Of a stretch of DNA of 64,000 nt, positions 54,457 to 63,869 are shown one piece after another. The DNA is from Chitinophaga sp. LS1. Lineage in GTDB: Bacteria > Bacteroidota > Bacteroidia > Chitinophagales > Chitinophagaceae. Location: positions 6,760,501 through 6,824,500 of the forward strand of contig NZ_CP128362.1 of assembly GCF_034274695.1 (NCBI RefSeq). Reading direction: 5' to 3'. Made by a program: the position numbers and the translations under genes. Position 1 is the first letter of the stretch, and every line of letters starts with the position of its first letter. The notes beneath the pieces were generated by a model. It worked only from the letters and a program-made list of their open reading frames with translations, was not told the origin of the DNA and did no database searches.

Positions 54457-55557
54457 CTATTCATTCTCGTTCATTTTCTGCTGTAACATCGCCATATCCA
54501 TTGCTACTTTACTCTGCGTTACCTTCGCATAAATCATGGTCGTACTCAGCTTCGTATGACCTAACATCTTACTGATTGACTCTATAGGCACTCCATTCAT
54601 TAGCGTTATAGTAGTTGCAAACGTATGCCTCGCAAGGTGAAACGTCAGGTGCTTTTTTATCTCACAGATTTCACTGATTATTTTAAGACCTCTATTGATA
54701 TTTTGATTGGTGGTGCTTGGGAAAATATACTCCGCGTCTTGATTGTATATATTCAATATCGATATTGCCTGTTTGAGTAATGGTACGTATACAGGTGTAC
54801 CTGTTTTTGCTCTGGATGTCTTAATCCATTTCATTCCATCATTAGCAGTAAATATATTCTCCGGCTTTAAACTCAATAAATCCGCAAATGCCAATCCTGT
54901 GTAACAACTGAAAAGAAACAGCTCTTTTACCTGCTTTAGCATCTCATTTTCAAATTCTTTATTCTCTATAGCCTTCAGCTCTTCCAAGCTGAGAAAATCG
55001 CGCTCTTTATGCTTAAATTTCAGCTTGTATAATTCAAACGGGTTTTTATCTACCCATTCATTATCCTTCGCCTATTTCATTATTTTCTTCAGGCGCTCCA
55101 TATGCTTCATAGTCCCATTATTTGTGCATTGATCATGCTCCTTCAATGGCTGGGTCCTAACATAATGCTCAAAACCAGTAATAAACTCAAAAGCAAGCTT
55201 CCTAAGCAACACATCATTTGTACCATAATGTTTTTTAATAAACAGCTGTAAATAGCTCTCAGTAGTGCGATAGTTTTTCATAGTCCCGGGAACCAGGACT
55301 GTTTTCATAATTTCATTGTGATGGCCTATGAGCCACATCAAAGAATGCTGTTCTACAGGCTTATCGTAATTTAAAAATGCCTGCTTCACCATATCCGCAT
55401 TTATTCCCTCATCTCCCAATCTTAATTGCTGGTAATGCCGGACTAACTTAGCCCTTACCTCTTCCAAATAGCTGTTAAACCGCCTTAACTCATCCGATTT
55501 ACTCTTAGCACATCCCTTCGCCTCATTCCAATCAGAGGGATTGATTTGCTGTTTCAT
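54457..55557 (-). pseudogene. Tyrosine recombinase/integrase interrupted by an in-frame amber codon
   Basis: Two stretches, 55557-55075 and 55071-54457, are in the same frame and separated only by a TAG at 55072-55074. The first is a phage_int SAM-like core-binding domain; the second carries the catalytic domain with FLFSCYTGLAFADLLSL (Arg position of the Arg-box is weak), TFHLARHTFATTITLMNG (HxxR), LGHTKLSTTMIYAKV with the nucleophilic Tyr. The arm-binding N-terminus (about 35 residues) is also missing: an in-frame stop precedes the Met at 55557. Read-through would give a near-complete enzyme, so inactivation may be recent. A related fossil lies at 45588-45873. Confidence 0.88.
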
Positions 55558-55569
55558 CCCAGCTCACAC

Positions 55570-55990
55570 TTAGTCTTGTTCACCACGATCCGGGCATACG
55601 CATAACATCTCAGTGGTGAGCAAACCCCGGAACCGTTGGCGGATGAAGACGGAGACGGGGGCCACGGCGTCAACCGTGCTGTAATCGATCAGCTTGTACG
55701 TGACTCGGCAAATAGTGGAATACGTTCGGTTGTGTTGTGCAATACGACTATATACGGCTGGTGCAATGGTATAAAAAGGGATAGCATACAGGTGCCGTGG
55801 TTGATCAGGGAAGCCATAAAAATCGGTACCGCCAGTTATATCGGGAAATGTGAGAATATATGGTCGAATGTGTGCATTTCGACGATCTTGTTGATCTATA
55901 TGTGCTCGCATTGGACAAAACGGTGGCAGGAAGTTTTTTTCGTTGAAAATGGTGACTCGAAAGATCATGAAAGCCTGCCTGAATCGTCTG
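55570..55990 (+). pseudogene. Broken NAD-dependent epimerase/dehydratase gene
   Basis: The plus strand encodes EQTPEPLADEDGDGGHGVNR, then IRSVVLCNTTIYGWCNGIKR and VPWLIREAIKIGTASYIGKC, the pattern of extended-SDR epimerase-like proteins. Around 55875 the frame shifts and the expected continuation, HFDDLVDLYVLALDKTVAGS, is in another frame; at the T7 tract near 55934 it shifts back to FFVENGDS. The N-terminal cofactor domain and the C-terminus are missing. It is fused head-to-head with the truncated recombinase at about 55560, which suggests a deletion junction. Confidence 0.75.
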
Positions 55991-56091
55991 TTGCTTTCAT
56001 CCAGGTAGCATTCATTAGTATACTTCTAAAATAACGAGAATCAGTTTTTAAACATACTCTAATACAAGAGCGGGTATTAAATAAATGCTAT

Positions 56092-57990
56092 TCAATAAAA
56101 ACTGATAGAAAAAACTGTCCCGTGAGGACTATTAGGATAAGCTGTCAATTGTCCACCGTTTGCTTCAATAAAGTCTTTACACATCACCAGTCCCAGCCCA
56201 GTTCCCTTTTCCCCTCCTGTACCTATTGAAGGCTGCGAGAAAGCGCCCATTTCCATATTTTTAATTACGTCATCAGGCAGCCCCGGACCATTATCACAAA
56301 CATTGATAAACACCTGATCATTCTCTTTGAAACATTTTACGAATACTATGGAACCCGAAGGACAGAATTTAAGCGCATTACTCACCAGGTTTCGGATCAC
56401 TATTTCCAACTGATTAGCATCAGCTATAATTTTTAGATCATCCTGCATCTGCTTTTCTAACACAATTTCTTTTTTCAGAGCATCGCTGGCTAGCAGATTA
56501 AAAATATTATTAACCACCTTATCTAAAATGACAACTTCCTTTTTAGTAACATTTCCATCAAGTTGAGAATGAGCCCACATCAGCAAATTATCAGTTACCT
56601 GATAAAGATTATCTACCCGGTCTTTCAATTTGGGAATAAAGCTTTTGAATTCGTCAATATCCATATACCCTTCTTCCAAAACAGCCAGGATCATTCCCAA
56701 ACTACTGATTGGCCCCCTAAGATCATGAGCGATAAGAGAGAAAAGTTTATCTTTGGCCCTGTTGGCCTCTTCTTCTTTTTTTCGCAATTTTTCTTCGGCT
56801 ATTTTTTCTACCTCTACAAGGCGGGCTTTTTCAGATAGCATACTGTTGATTCGCTTTTTCTGAGAGATATAAATAAATGCAAACAGGGTTACCACTATCA
56901 TACCTACAATTGCAGTAATAGCAAACCGGAAGTTTTGCTGACTACTTGCAATACTTGCTTTGATAAGTAAGGCATCCTGCTCCTCTTTCTCCTGCGAAAA
57001 TTCATTGACCCTCATTTTAAGTAAGGATTCACTTTTATTATTCTGCAGACTGTCATCTATATCCTGGGCAAGTAAGAGGTAGTGATAGGCGCTATCTGGT
57101 TTACCAACAGCATTAAAGTAATTTGATAGATTCTTGTAGATTCTGATCCAGGATTTTCTAAAAGGCCGATTATCCAGGCGCAACAAATACAGACCACTAT
57201 CAAGCAATATTTTGGCGCGGACAAAACGCTTCTGTTGCAAGGCTACACCAGAGAGATCAAAGTAATCGTTGGCTGCACCTTCAAAAAGGGAATCTTTCAG
57301 ACATAGATGCATATCAAAGTAGAGGAGAGGTATGGCTTCTGCTATTTTTCCCATTTCCAGATAAAGTGAACCGATATTACCGTTGGATAGGCCGATCCAG
57401 GCACTGTCTTTTGAGCTGATAGCAGCGGCAAGCGCCTGGTGAAGAAAAAGGGAAGCATCATCATATTTTTGCCGCCGCTGAGCAATAAGACCCAACATAG
57501 TCAAACAATTAATCAAATCTCTGTTAACAGGGCCATTATATGCTTCAAGGTGCTTTTCCATTGTGACCTGAGCTTTTTCAAAATCACCAAGTTGATAATA
57601 CGAAGCCCCTATTTCGTAAAGGATCTTCTCCTTTATTTCCGGTTTGTCAAATGCGGGATCAGTAGCTATTGACAACAGGTAAAGGAAAAGATTATCTTCA
57701 TGTCCCGAACGATTATATGTGATTTTTGTTAGCTCATACATCCAACCAAAAGCCTGGGGATAATGCGGTAGCTCAGCCGCTATATGTAGCAACGAATCCT
57801 CATAATAAATAGCATCCGTATAAGGTGTCTGATCAATAATTGCCTTAACTCCGTTAAAAACCGACTCCATATTACTTGCATCAGATTTCCTCAGGAGCTG
57901 TTCTACAAGCTCCAATTTAGATTGAGAATGAACAACCGGACAAAAAATTAAAACCAGAAAAAACAAAAAGAAACAAGCTCTTAATATCAA
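56092..57990 (-). CDS. TPR-containing membrane histidine kinase
   Basis: Protein of 632 residues. A signal peptide (RACFFLFFLVLIFCPVVHSQ) is followed by periplasmic TPR-like repeats to about 320 (ASYYQLGDFEKAQVTMEKHL; GNIGSLYLEMGKIAEAIPLL), a membrane helix near 350-372, a coiled linker, HisKA with His422 in LFSLIAHDLRGPISSLGM, and HATPase_c (NLVSNALKFCPSG, DNGPGLPDD, GEKGTGLGLVMCKD). It is an orphan kinase with no regulator beside it. The only start giving the signal peptide is TTG at 57990; there is no in-frame ATG before the next stop. Confidence 0.9.
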   Translation of the reverse strand: MILRACFFLFFLVLIFCPVVHSQSKLELVEQLLRKSDASNMESVFNGVKAIIDQTPYTDAIYYEDSLLHIAAELPHYPQAFGWMYELTKITYNRSGHEDNLFLYLLSIATDPAFDKPEIKEKILYEIGASYYQLGDFEKAQVTMEKHLEAYNGPVNRDLINCLTMLGLIAQRRQKYDDASLFLHQALAAAISSKDSAWIGLSNGNIGSLYLEMGKIAEAIPLLYFDMHLCLKDSLFEGAANDYFDLSGVALQQKRFVRAKILLDSGLYLLRLDNRPFRKSWIRIYKNLSNYFNAVGKPDSAYHYLLLAQDIDDSLQNNKSESLLKMRVNEFSQEKEEQDALLIKASIASSQQNFRFAITAIVGMIVVTLFAFIYISQKKRINSMLSEKARLVEVEKIAEEKLRKKEEEANRAKDKLFSLIAHDLRGPISSLGMILAVLEEGYMDIDEFKSFIPKLKDRVDNLYQVTDNLLMWAHSQLDGNVTKKEVVILDKVVNNIFNLLASDALKKEIVLEKQMQDDLKIIADANQLEIVIRNLVSNALKFCPSGSIVFVKCFKENDQVFINVCDNGPGLPDDVIKNMEMGAFSQPSIGTGGEKGTGLGLVMCKDFIEANGGQLTAYPNSPHGTVFSISFY

Positions 57991-58460
57991 TTGATATATA
58001 TATATTATATTACATTAATTAATGTAAATTAAGTAAAATAGTATTTTAATTGATTAAAATATCTCTTTCCGCAAGCACCAGACCGAACAAGTCTGACTTT
58101 CATATTTAAAAATGCCAGCTTTTTCCAATAGTGCTGTATAAATATTGAGGATTTGAACAAACTAATCTGCCTCATTTGTTTCATTAATTTCAATTGTTCT
58201 GTAACGGTCAATAAGTGTCAATTCTTGAACAATCTGAATTCGTCGGGACCACTCCTAAGAGTTTCTTCTAAATGACCGGGGCATAAAATGGAAACATTTT
58301 AGGGCATGTGATTTATATAATGGACCAATACAGGGTATAATTAAAATGGGAAGTTACTATTACTGTTGATTCAATTATTTTCCTACGCTATTTGGTTAAA
58401 GGGATCGAACTTGTTAGAGTTGATTATGAGTAATTTACAAACAATGTATATTATAAATTA
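57991..58460. other. Intergenic region upstream of the TPR kinase
   Basis: About 470 AT-rich bases between the kinase start and the tRNA terminator, including an AT-only stretch at 57990-58035. No gene, repeat or promoter consensus was recognised; a 60-residue open frame at 58029-58211 does not look coding. Confidence 0.5.
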
Positions 58461-58495
58461 AAAGCAAAACCCGCTCAAAGAACGGGTTTTGCTTT
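58461..58495. terminator. Hairpin terminator next to tRNA-Pro
   Basis: AAAGCAAAACCCG (58461-58473) pairs perfectly with CGGGTTTTGCTTT (58483-58495) across a 9-base loop. It lies 6 bases past the 3' end of the tRNA on the minus strand, with A/T tracts on both sides, and would end the tRNA transcript. Confidence 0.88.
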
Positions 58496-58501
58496 TAATA
58501 G

Positions 58502-58575
58502 TCGGGACGACTAGATTCGAACTAGCGACCTCTTGCACCCCATGCAAGCGCGCTACCGGGCTGCGCTACGTCCCG
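58502..58575 (-). tRNA. tRNA-Pro (anticodon GGG)
   Basis: Read on the minus strand, CGGGACG pairs with CGTCCCG as the acceptor stem; the D-arm is GCGCAGCCCGGTAGCGC, the anticodon stem CTTGC/GCAAG encloses the loop ATGGGGT with anticodon GGG, and the T-arm contains the standard GTTCGAATC. The discriminator is A and CCA is not encoded. A hairpin terminator follows. Confidence 0.95.
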
Positions 58576-58798
58576 AAAACCGGTATCCTGTGAAAATCAC
58601 AGGGATGCAAAAGTAATGATTTTTTTATTTTTTCAAAATTTCTTTCTCTTTACAATGCAAAACCGACTGTCCATTATCGGTCAGCATAACGTACGTATTT
58701 GAACATATTGAAACCACCATACCCGCCATGGCACTACATCCCTTTAAATGGCAGCTTTTTTGCACCTCCCACCCCGCCATCAATGGCCCATCCCGATT

Positions 58799-61216
58799 AT
58801 GCTAAAAAATCACCTTAAGATCGCCTGGAGAAGTCTACAGAGAAAGAAAGCCTATTCTGCTATCAACATCATTGGCCTTGCCGTAGGTATCACCTGCTGC
58901 ATCATGATTGCCCTGTACGTATCAGATGAATTATCGTACGACAAGTATAACGTTCATTACAACGAAATTTACAGGGTACTGCATGCATACCGGAATGTGA
59001 AAGATCATGACATCACGAAAGCACCTGCGCCAGCCGAATACCAGGTATGGGGAAACGCCCCCGTCGCCCCTGCCCTGCAGGAATACTTCCCGGAAATAAA
59101 AAAGGTGACACGCTTCACCAGTCCTAATACCTTATTACTGGAACACAACGGGATGCGGTTTCAGGAAAAGGGAATTGTAATGGCAGATTCCACCACCTTC
59201 GACATATTCAGCTGGAAAATGCTGTCGGGTAATCCCAAAACAGCCTTAGTAGCCCCTTACAGTATCGTGCTCACCAAAAGTGTAGCCAGAAAATACTTTG
59301 GTGACCGGGATGCCGTAGGCCAATCATTATTGGCAGATCATAAGGAAACATTACTGGTGACCGGTGTCATGGAAGATTTGCCGCCGAATACACATCTAAG
59401 TTTTAATGCGCTGATCTCCATGAGCACCTTTATGAAATGGCGGCCGGAGATATTTAACCAATGGGGATACATTGATTTCTATACTTACTTCCTTATTCCA
59501 CCACAGACCAACATCCACAATCTGGAAGCGCGCATTCCTTCATTTGTCAATAAGTATTTTGCAAAAAATGATTTAGATAATTACACCATTGCATTTGAAC
59601 CTTTGCAGTCGGCCTACCTGCATTCCAGTGCCAAACGGCAACCTGGTGCCACCGGCAGCATGTCCAATATTTACATCTTTTCCATTGTGGGCATATTCAT
59701 CCTGCTGATTGCCTGTATTAACTTTGTCAATCTCTCCACTGCCCGTTCCATGGAACGGGCCAGGGAAGTAGGTGTCAGAAAAGCAGTAGGTGCCCACCAG
59801 AATGGATTGATATACCAATTCCTCACAGAAGCCACATTGATATCCCTGATGGCGGTGATCATAGCAATCATACTTGCGCTGCTGTTGCTGCCATTCATGC
59901 GTGAAATAGCGGGTAAACCCATTACTTACGCGGCGCTGTTATCGTGGCGGATACTACCTGCCCTCATCGTGTTACCTTTCGTACTGGGATTACTGGCTGG
60001 CAGTTACCCTGCATGGGTACTTTCCAGTTTCAGACCGGTAGAAGTACTGAAAGGGCAATTCCGCTCATCAGGTAAAGGTATTGTACTGAGAAAGACCCTC
60101 GTAATTGTGCAGTTCAGTCTCTCCGTAGGATTGATAGCAGGTACCATGATCGTGTATTCCCAATTGAAACATCTCAGGCAACATTCCCTTGGGTACAGGC
60201 AGGACCAGATGCTGGTAATTGATTATGGTGGAGACTATAGTGTGAATATGTCTATTGAAACCATCAAAGCCATACTGGCCAGCAACAGTGCCGTCACCAG
60301 TGTATCTGCATCGAGAGCAGTACCCGGCGATTTCTTTCCAAATGGCACCACCTTTATTGAATCCACTACGGGTGACATGAAAATGGAGACACCTGCCTTA
60401 TATGAAGTTGATTTCGACTTCATTCCAACTTATGAAATAAAGATGGCTGCTGGTAGGGCCTATTCCAGAGCATTTCCGGCAGATACGGTACAATCACTCA
60501 TCATAAATGAAGCTGCTGTCAAGCAATTCGGATATGCTGATCCGGCTAAAATAATCGGGAAGCGCTTTGAACATTGGGGACGTACAGGCACGGTGGTAGG
60601 TGTCGTAAAAGACTTCAATTACATCTCCCTCCACAAACAGGTAGAACCACTGGTGATCAGAATTGCGTCATTTTATACATTCAACAAAATCTCACTCCGG
60701 GTGAAAACCGATAACATGACAAAGACCATTCATGAACTGGAACAAACATGGAATACAACGGTACCGGACCATCCATTTTTATATTCATTCCTGGACGAAT
60801 CATTTAACGAACAATACCAGCAGGATGCCCGCTTCGGCGAGTTATTTGCAGCTTTTGCCATCCTGACAATATTCATTGCCTGCCTTGGATTATTTGGACT
60901 GGCCACTTATGCTACAGAGCAAAGAGTAAAAGAAATTGGCGTACGCAAAGCATTAGGGGCTTCATCCATGAGTATTGTGACATTATTGTCTTCGGACTTT
61001 GTCAAACTGGTGATGATTGCTATTGTAATTGCCACACCTTTAGTATGGTGGACGATGCAGCAATGGCTGGCGGGTTATGCATACCAGGTAGCTATACAAT
61101 GGTGGATGCCGGCACTGGCCGGGGTATTGGCGATAGTGACGGCATTGCTTACAGTGAGTGTGCTGTCTTTCCGTGCGGCGTTGATGAACCCAATAAAAGC
61201 ATTAAGAACAGAATAA
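58799..61216 (+). CDS. MacB/FtsX-type ABC transporter permease
   Basis: Protein of 805 residues starting at the ATG at 58799 (the frame extends 17 codons upstream without a plausible signal). It begins LKNHLKIAWRSLQRKKAYSA, then a first helix (INIIGLAVGITCCIMIALYV), a MacB periplasmic domain, an FtsX domain (ARSMEREVGVRKAVG-like at about 325-345), a second periplasmic part and a second FtsX domain (TEQRVKEIGVRKALGASSMS), eight helices in all. This is the common Bacteroidota form lacking an adjacent ATPase gene; such permeases take part in antimicrobial peptide export or resistance or in lipoprotein transport. Function not determined. Confidence 0.9.
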   Translation: MLKNHLKIAWRSLQRKKAYSAINIIGLAVGITCCIMIALYVSDELSYDKYNVHYNEIYRVLHAYRNVKDHDITKAPAPAEYQVWGNAPVAPALQEYFPEIKKVTRFTSPNTLLLEHNGMRFQEKGIVMADSTTFDIFSWKMLSGNPKTALVAPYSIVLTKSVARKYFGDRDAVGQSLLADHKETLLVTGVMEDLPPNTHLSFNALISMSTFMKWRPEIFNQWGYIDFYTYFLIPPQTNIHNLEARIPSFVNKYFAKNDLDNYTIAFEPLQSAYLHSSAKRQPGATGSMSNIYIFSIVGIFILLIACINFVNLSTARSMERAREVGVRKAVGAHQNGLIYQFLTEATLISLMAVIIAIILALLLLPFMREIAGKPITYAALLSWRILPALIVLPFVLGLLAGSYPAWVLSSFRPVEVLKGQFRSSGKGIVLRKTLVIVQFSLSVGLIAGTMIVYSQLKHLRQHSLGYRQDQMLVIDYGGDYSVNMSIETIKAILASNSAVTSVSASRAVPGDFFPNGTTFIESTTGDMKMETPALYEVDFDFIPTYEIKMAAGRAYSRAFPADTVQSLIINEAAVKQFGYADPAKIIGKRFEHWGRTGTVVGVVKDFNYISLHKQVEPLVIRIASFYTFNKISLRVKTDNMTKTIHELEQTWNTTVPDHPFLYSFLDESFNEQYQQDARFGELFAAFAILTIFIACLGLFGLATYATEQRVKEIGVRKALGASSMSIVTLLSSDFVKLVMIAIVIATPLVWWTMQQWLAGYAYQVAIQWWMPALAGVLAIVTALLTVSVLSFRAALMNPIKALRTE

Positions 61217-61232
61217 TAAGAAGAAAAAGTAA

Positions 61233-61391
61233 ATGGTAATATATAGTCCGGAAACATCCAATGTTGCGCTTTTTGATAAAGCGTATTTAGTAGAAGAGCA
61301 GATTAAGAGGATTAGAACCAGCATGCAAACCGGGATATTGGATAAAATGCAACTGTATGCGCGTACGCACCATGTGCCCGATTCAGGATGA
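61233..61391 (+). CDS. Small open reading frame (52 aa)
   Basis: An ATG 17 bases after the permease stop opens a 52-residue frame (MVIYSPETSNVALFDKAYLV, then IKRIRTSMQTGILDKMQLYA) ending at 61391. Composition looks protein-like and spacing suggests co-transcription with the permease. No family recognised; it could equally be a remnant. An inverted pair GGTCATT/AATGACC at 61392-61425 follows and may end transcription. Confidence 0.35.
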   Translation: MVIYSPETSNVALFDKAYLVEEQIKRIRTSMQTGILDKMQLYARTHHVPDSG

Positions 61392-61451
61392 GGTCATTAC
61401 TTGCGTTCTCATTTTATAAATGACCACAACATGAACCATGTTTTTCTATTT

Positions 61452-63869
61452 TCATTTTACCCTGAATTCTTTTTTGAATTGATTATAGTATTTTTCGCAT
61501 TCCTTCGTTTTGGTAAACACATCATTGTATTTTTTGACATTGGGATAAGCCTTATAAGCCTCACTGGGACTGATTATTTCCAGATGGATCATTATCGCCA
61601 GGCCTACATATTTTATCAAATCCTGCTCCTGTAATAATTTATTAAAATCCTGGTCCTTACGGCTCACAATCCAATCCCTGGCAGGCAAAAATAGTTCCTT
61701 AATCAGCTGCTCCTTTTCATCTGCCACCTTATTGTCACTATCCGCTATCTGGCCAGGATTCCAGTCCAGGTTCGCTGTCTTTTCCGATGATGATACTATT
61801 TCCTCTTCATCTACATCCCGCTCCTTCTCCTGCTCTTCATCTACAAGCGATGGAATATCATTGGTAGATTCAATGTTGTCAGACAGCACATGCAGGGCCT
61901 TTGATTCACCTTCAGGGGCTTGCTCCTTCGGCCTTAATCGCTCCAATTCCTCGGCCATCACCTTATTTTTTTCTTCCAGGGATTTGATTCTCTCTTTAAG
62001 CCGTTTATTTTCCTCATCTCCTTCTCTCGCTAACTTCCCTGTTTCAAGCCCCCTGCTATACCCGTTTTTAAATGGTGCGGCACTGCCCAGAGATACTCTT
62101 CTATTAATAATCCACTCCTCCGACTTGGCCTCCTGTCCATTCAATCCATCAAAAAAGCCAAGTTCAAACCCCAGGTTTTCTGCCCGTTGCCTGGCTTTGT
62201 ATTTGTATTCCTCCAGCTGTTCCGTCAGTTTACCTGCCAAATCATTCTGACTATCAATTGTCTCCTCCAACTTAACAATCCTTTCATGCATTTCAATTTT
62301 TTCCTTCTCCAGCGATTCAGAATAGGCTTCTGCTCTTTCCAGTTCTTCTACTTCGATGTCATATTGAGACTGGAGAGAATCCAGCTGGAATTTAAGCACA
62401 CTCAGTTTTCGTTGTTCTTCTACAAGCTCTTTATTCTTACCTGTCAATAATTCCAGTTGCTTACCAGCTTCTGTTTTTTCCTTTGTAATCTCTTCAACCT
62501 GCTTTTGCAGTTTGCTGATAGGCAAAGAATAAATAGCCGCAGCAATGAATTCAATTTTTATATGTGCTTCTGTATTCAGCACAACATCTTTTTCCTTATC
62601 AAATTTAAGCTTGGCTGACGTGTTTACCTTATTTACGCCACCCCAGGGATATGCTTTACCACTTGAATCTTTATAGCCAGGAGATACGACATTATCATCC
62701 CGGATATACCCGAAATTAGATGCTAAATATTCGGATGGTTTATTAATAGGTAATTCAAAAGTGTGCTTATTCTCCAGGTCATTGTCAGGGTCAGGATTCG
62801 AAAAATCAGTCGACTCTTTATAACTGCCGAATGTAATTTTGAGCATAGATGCGTAATCCTTGCCTGCATCATTGTCATAATCCACTTCCGTTTTATAATA
62901 TACGATCTGATGTTCCTTGTTGACCCACTCCACCACGTTATCTTCCACCTTATTCGCCATCTCACTGTTTACATCACCTGGAATAGCGGTCAGGTTCCTG
63001 GCATCATTACCAGGTCCTCCAAGTTTATGGTTCAATAAATGGCCCGCAATGTAGTCCTGGTTGCCAGCTGCCGAACTTAGGGTTTTAACACTTTTATTGA
63101 TCGCTTTATTGTCGGATACAGATCCAAGCGGATGATCGGATGCGAGTACTGTGGCGGTAACGCCTTTCCCTTGCCCGTGCGCTATTGGCTCCCATTCGAT
63201 GGCCGTCTGAACCTTTTTCTTGCTATCATGTTGCGCTTCCCCTTTCAGGCCAGTGGCCTTGTGGTCCAATTTATCAATAGATGTTTTGTACAACTCCCAT
63301 TTAGCCTTTGACACCTCCGCTGCTGTAGCCGCCTCCAGTATCAGGTTATTTTCATTAAGCGCATCCTGCGTAATCTCTGCCAGCAAGCCGTCTTTTTCGT
63401 CTCGCAATAACTGTATCTGCACCTCTCCAACAAGTTTATATGCATCTTTCAATTTATCGATATCGATCAGACCACAATCTTTAAGCTTTTCAGCTAATTT
63501 TTTACCTGCCTCACTACCCACATTTCCTTTACCTGAATATATCCTGGCTATGCCCTGAACGACGATCCATTTTACCTGATCCTCAAAAATGGTCGTTTTA
63601 GACATGGGTTTTCGTTGCAGTACAGGGAAGTACATAGGCGCCTGCATCCTATCTTCAGCGCCGCCCGGCTTTATAACGGGTTTCAATTGAAACGGAGCCT
63701 TTCCATTTACATCAGGTATGGAGAATGGCTCCATTTCATTTTCTTTATCTAATGCTGTTTTTTGAAATGAATCGGCTGCAGGCTGAGATATTCCTGAGGA
63801 ACGGTGGCTATTTGCTACCGCCATAGAAGAAGTCCGCCCACCATCGGTATTTCTATTTTCATGTGCCAT
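61452..63869 (-). CDS. Large protein with endonuclease-NS-like motif and coiled coils
   Basis: Protein of 805 residues, no signal peptide. Residues 1-90 are low in structure, rich in Ser, Asn and Pro (GISQPAADSFQK; APFQLKPVIKPGG; PVLQRKP), like the N-termini of proteins linked to contractile injection systems in this phylum. Residues about 215-345 hold YIAGHLLNHKLGGPGNDARN, LTAIPGDVNSEMANKVED and QIVYYKTEVDYDNDA, which follow the pattern of DNA/RNA non-specific endonucleases (Endonuclea_NS_2-like), with His277 as possible base and Asn292, Asn301 and Glu309 as candidate ligand residues. Two long coiled coils (about 455-560 and 620-650) and an acidic region follow. A polymorphic toxin or effector is likely; the other genes of such a system may lie beyond 64000. 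Confidence 0.7.
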   Translation of the reverse strand: MAHENRNTDGGRTSSMAVANSHRSSGISQPAADSFQKTALDKENEMEPFSIPDVNGKAPFQLKPVIKPGGAEDRMQAPMYFPVLQRKPMSKTTIFEDQVKWIVVQGIARIYSGKGNVGSEAGKKLAEKLKDCGLIDIDKLKDAYKLVGEVQIQLLRDEKDGLLAEITQDALNENNLILEAATAAEVSKAKWELYKTSIDKLDHKATGLKGEAQHDSKKKVQTAIEWEPIAHGQGKGVTATVLASDHPLGSVSDNKAINKSVKTLSSAAGNQDYIAGHLLNHKLGGPGNDARNLTAIPGDVNSEMANKVEDNVVEWVNKEHQIVYYKTEVDYDNDAGKDYASMLKITFGSYKESTDFSNPDPDNDLENKHTFELPINKPSEYLASNFGYIRDDNVVSPGYKDSSGKAYPWGGVNKVNTSAKLKFDKEKDVVLNTEAHIKIEFIAAAIYSLPISKLQKQVEEITKEKTEAGKQLELLTGKNKELVEEQRKLSVLKFQLDSLQSQYDIEVEELERAEAYSESLEKEKIEMHERIVKLEETIDSQNDLAGKLTEQLEEYKYKARQRAENLGFELGFFDGLNGQEAKSEEWIINRRVSLGSAAPFKNGYSRGLETGKLAREGDEENKRLKERIKSLEEKNKVMAEELERLRPKEQAPEGESKALHVLSDNIESTNDIPSLVDEEQEKERDVDEEEIVSSSEKTANLDWNPGQIADSDNKVADEKEQLIKELFLPARDWIVSRKDQDFNKLLQEQDLIKYVGLAIMIHLEIISPSEAYKAYPNVKKYNDVFTKTKECEKYYNQFKKEFRVK

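Noticed and set aside
58029..58211. 60-codon frame on the minus strand upstream of the TPR kinase
   Set aside because: AT-driven composition, no conserved pattern, no operon partner.
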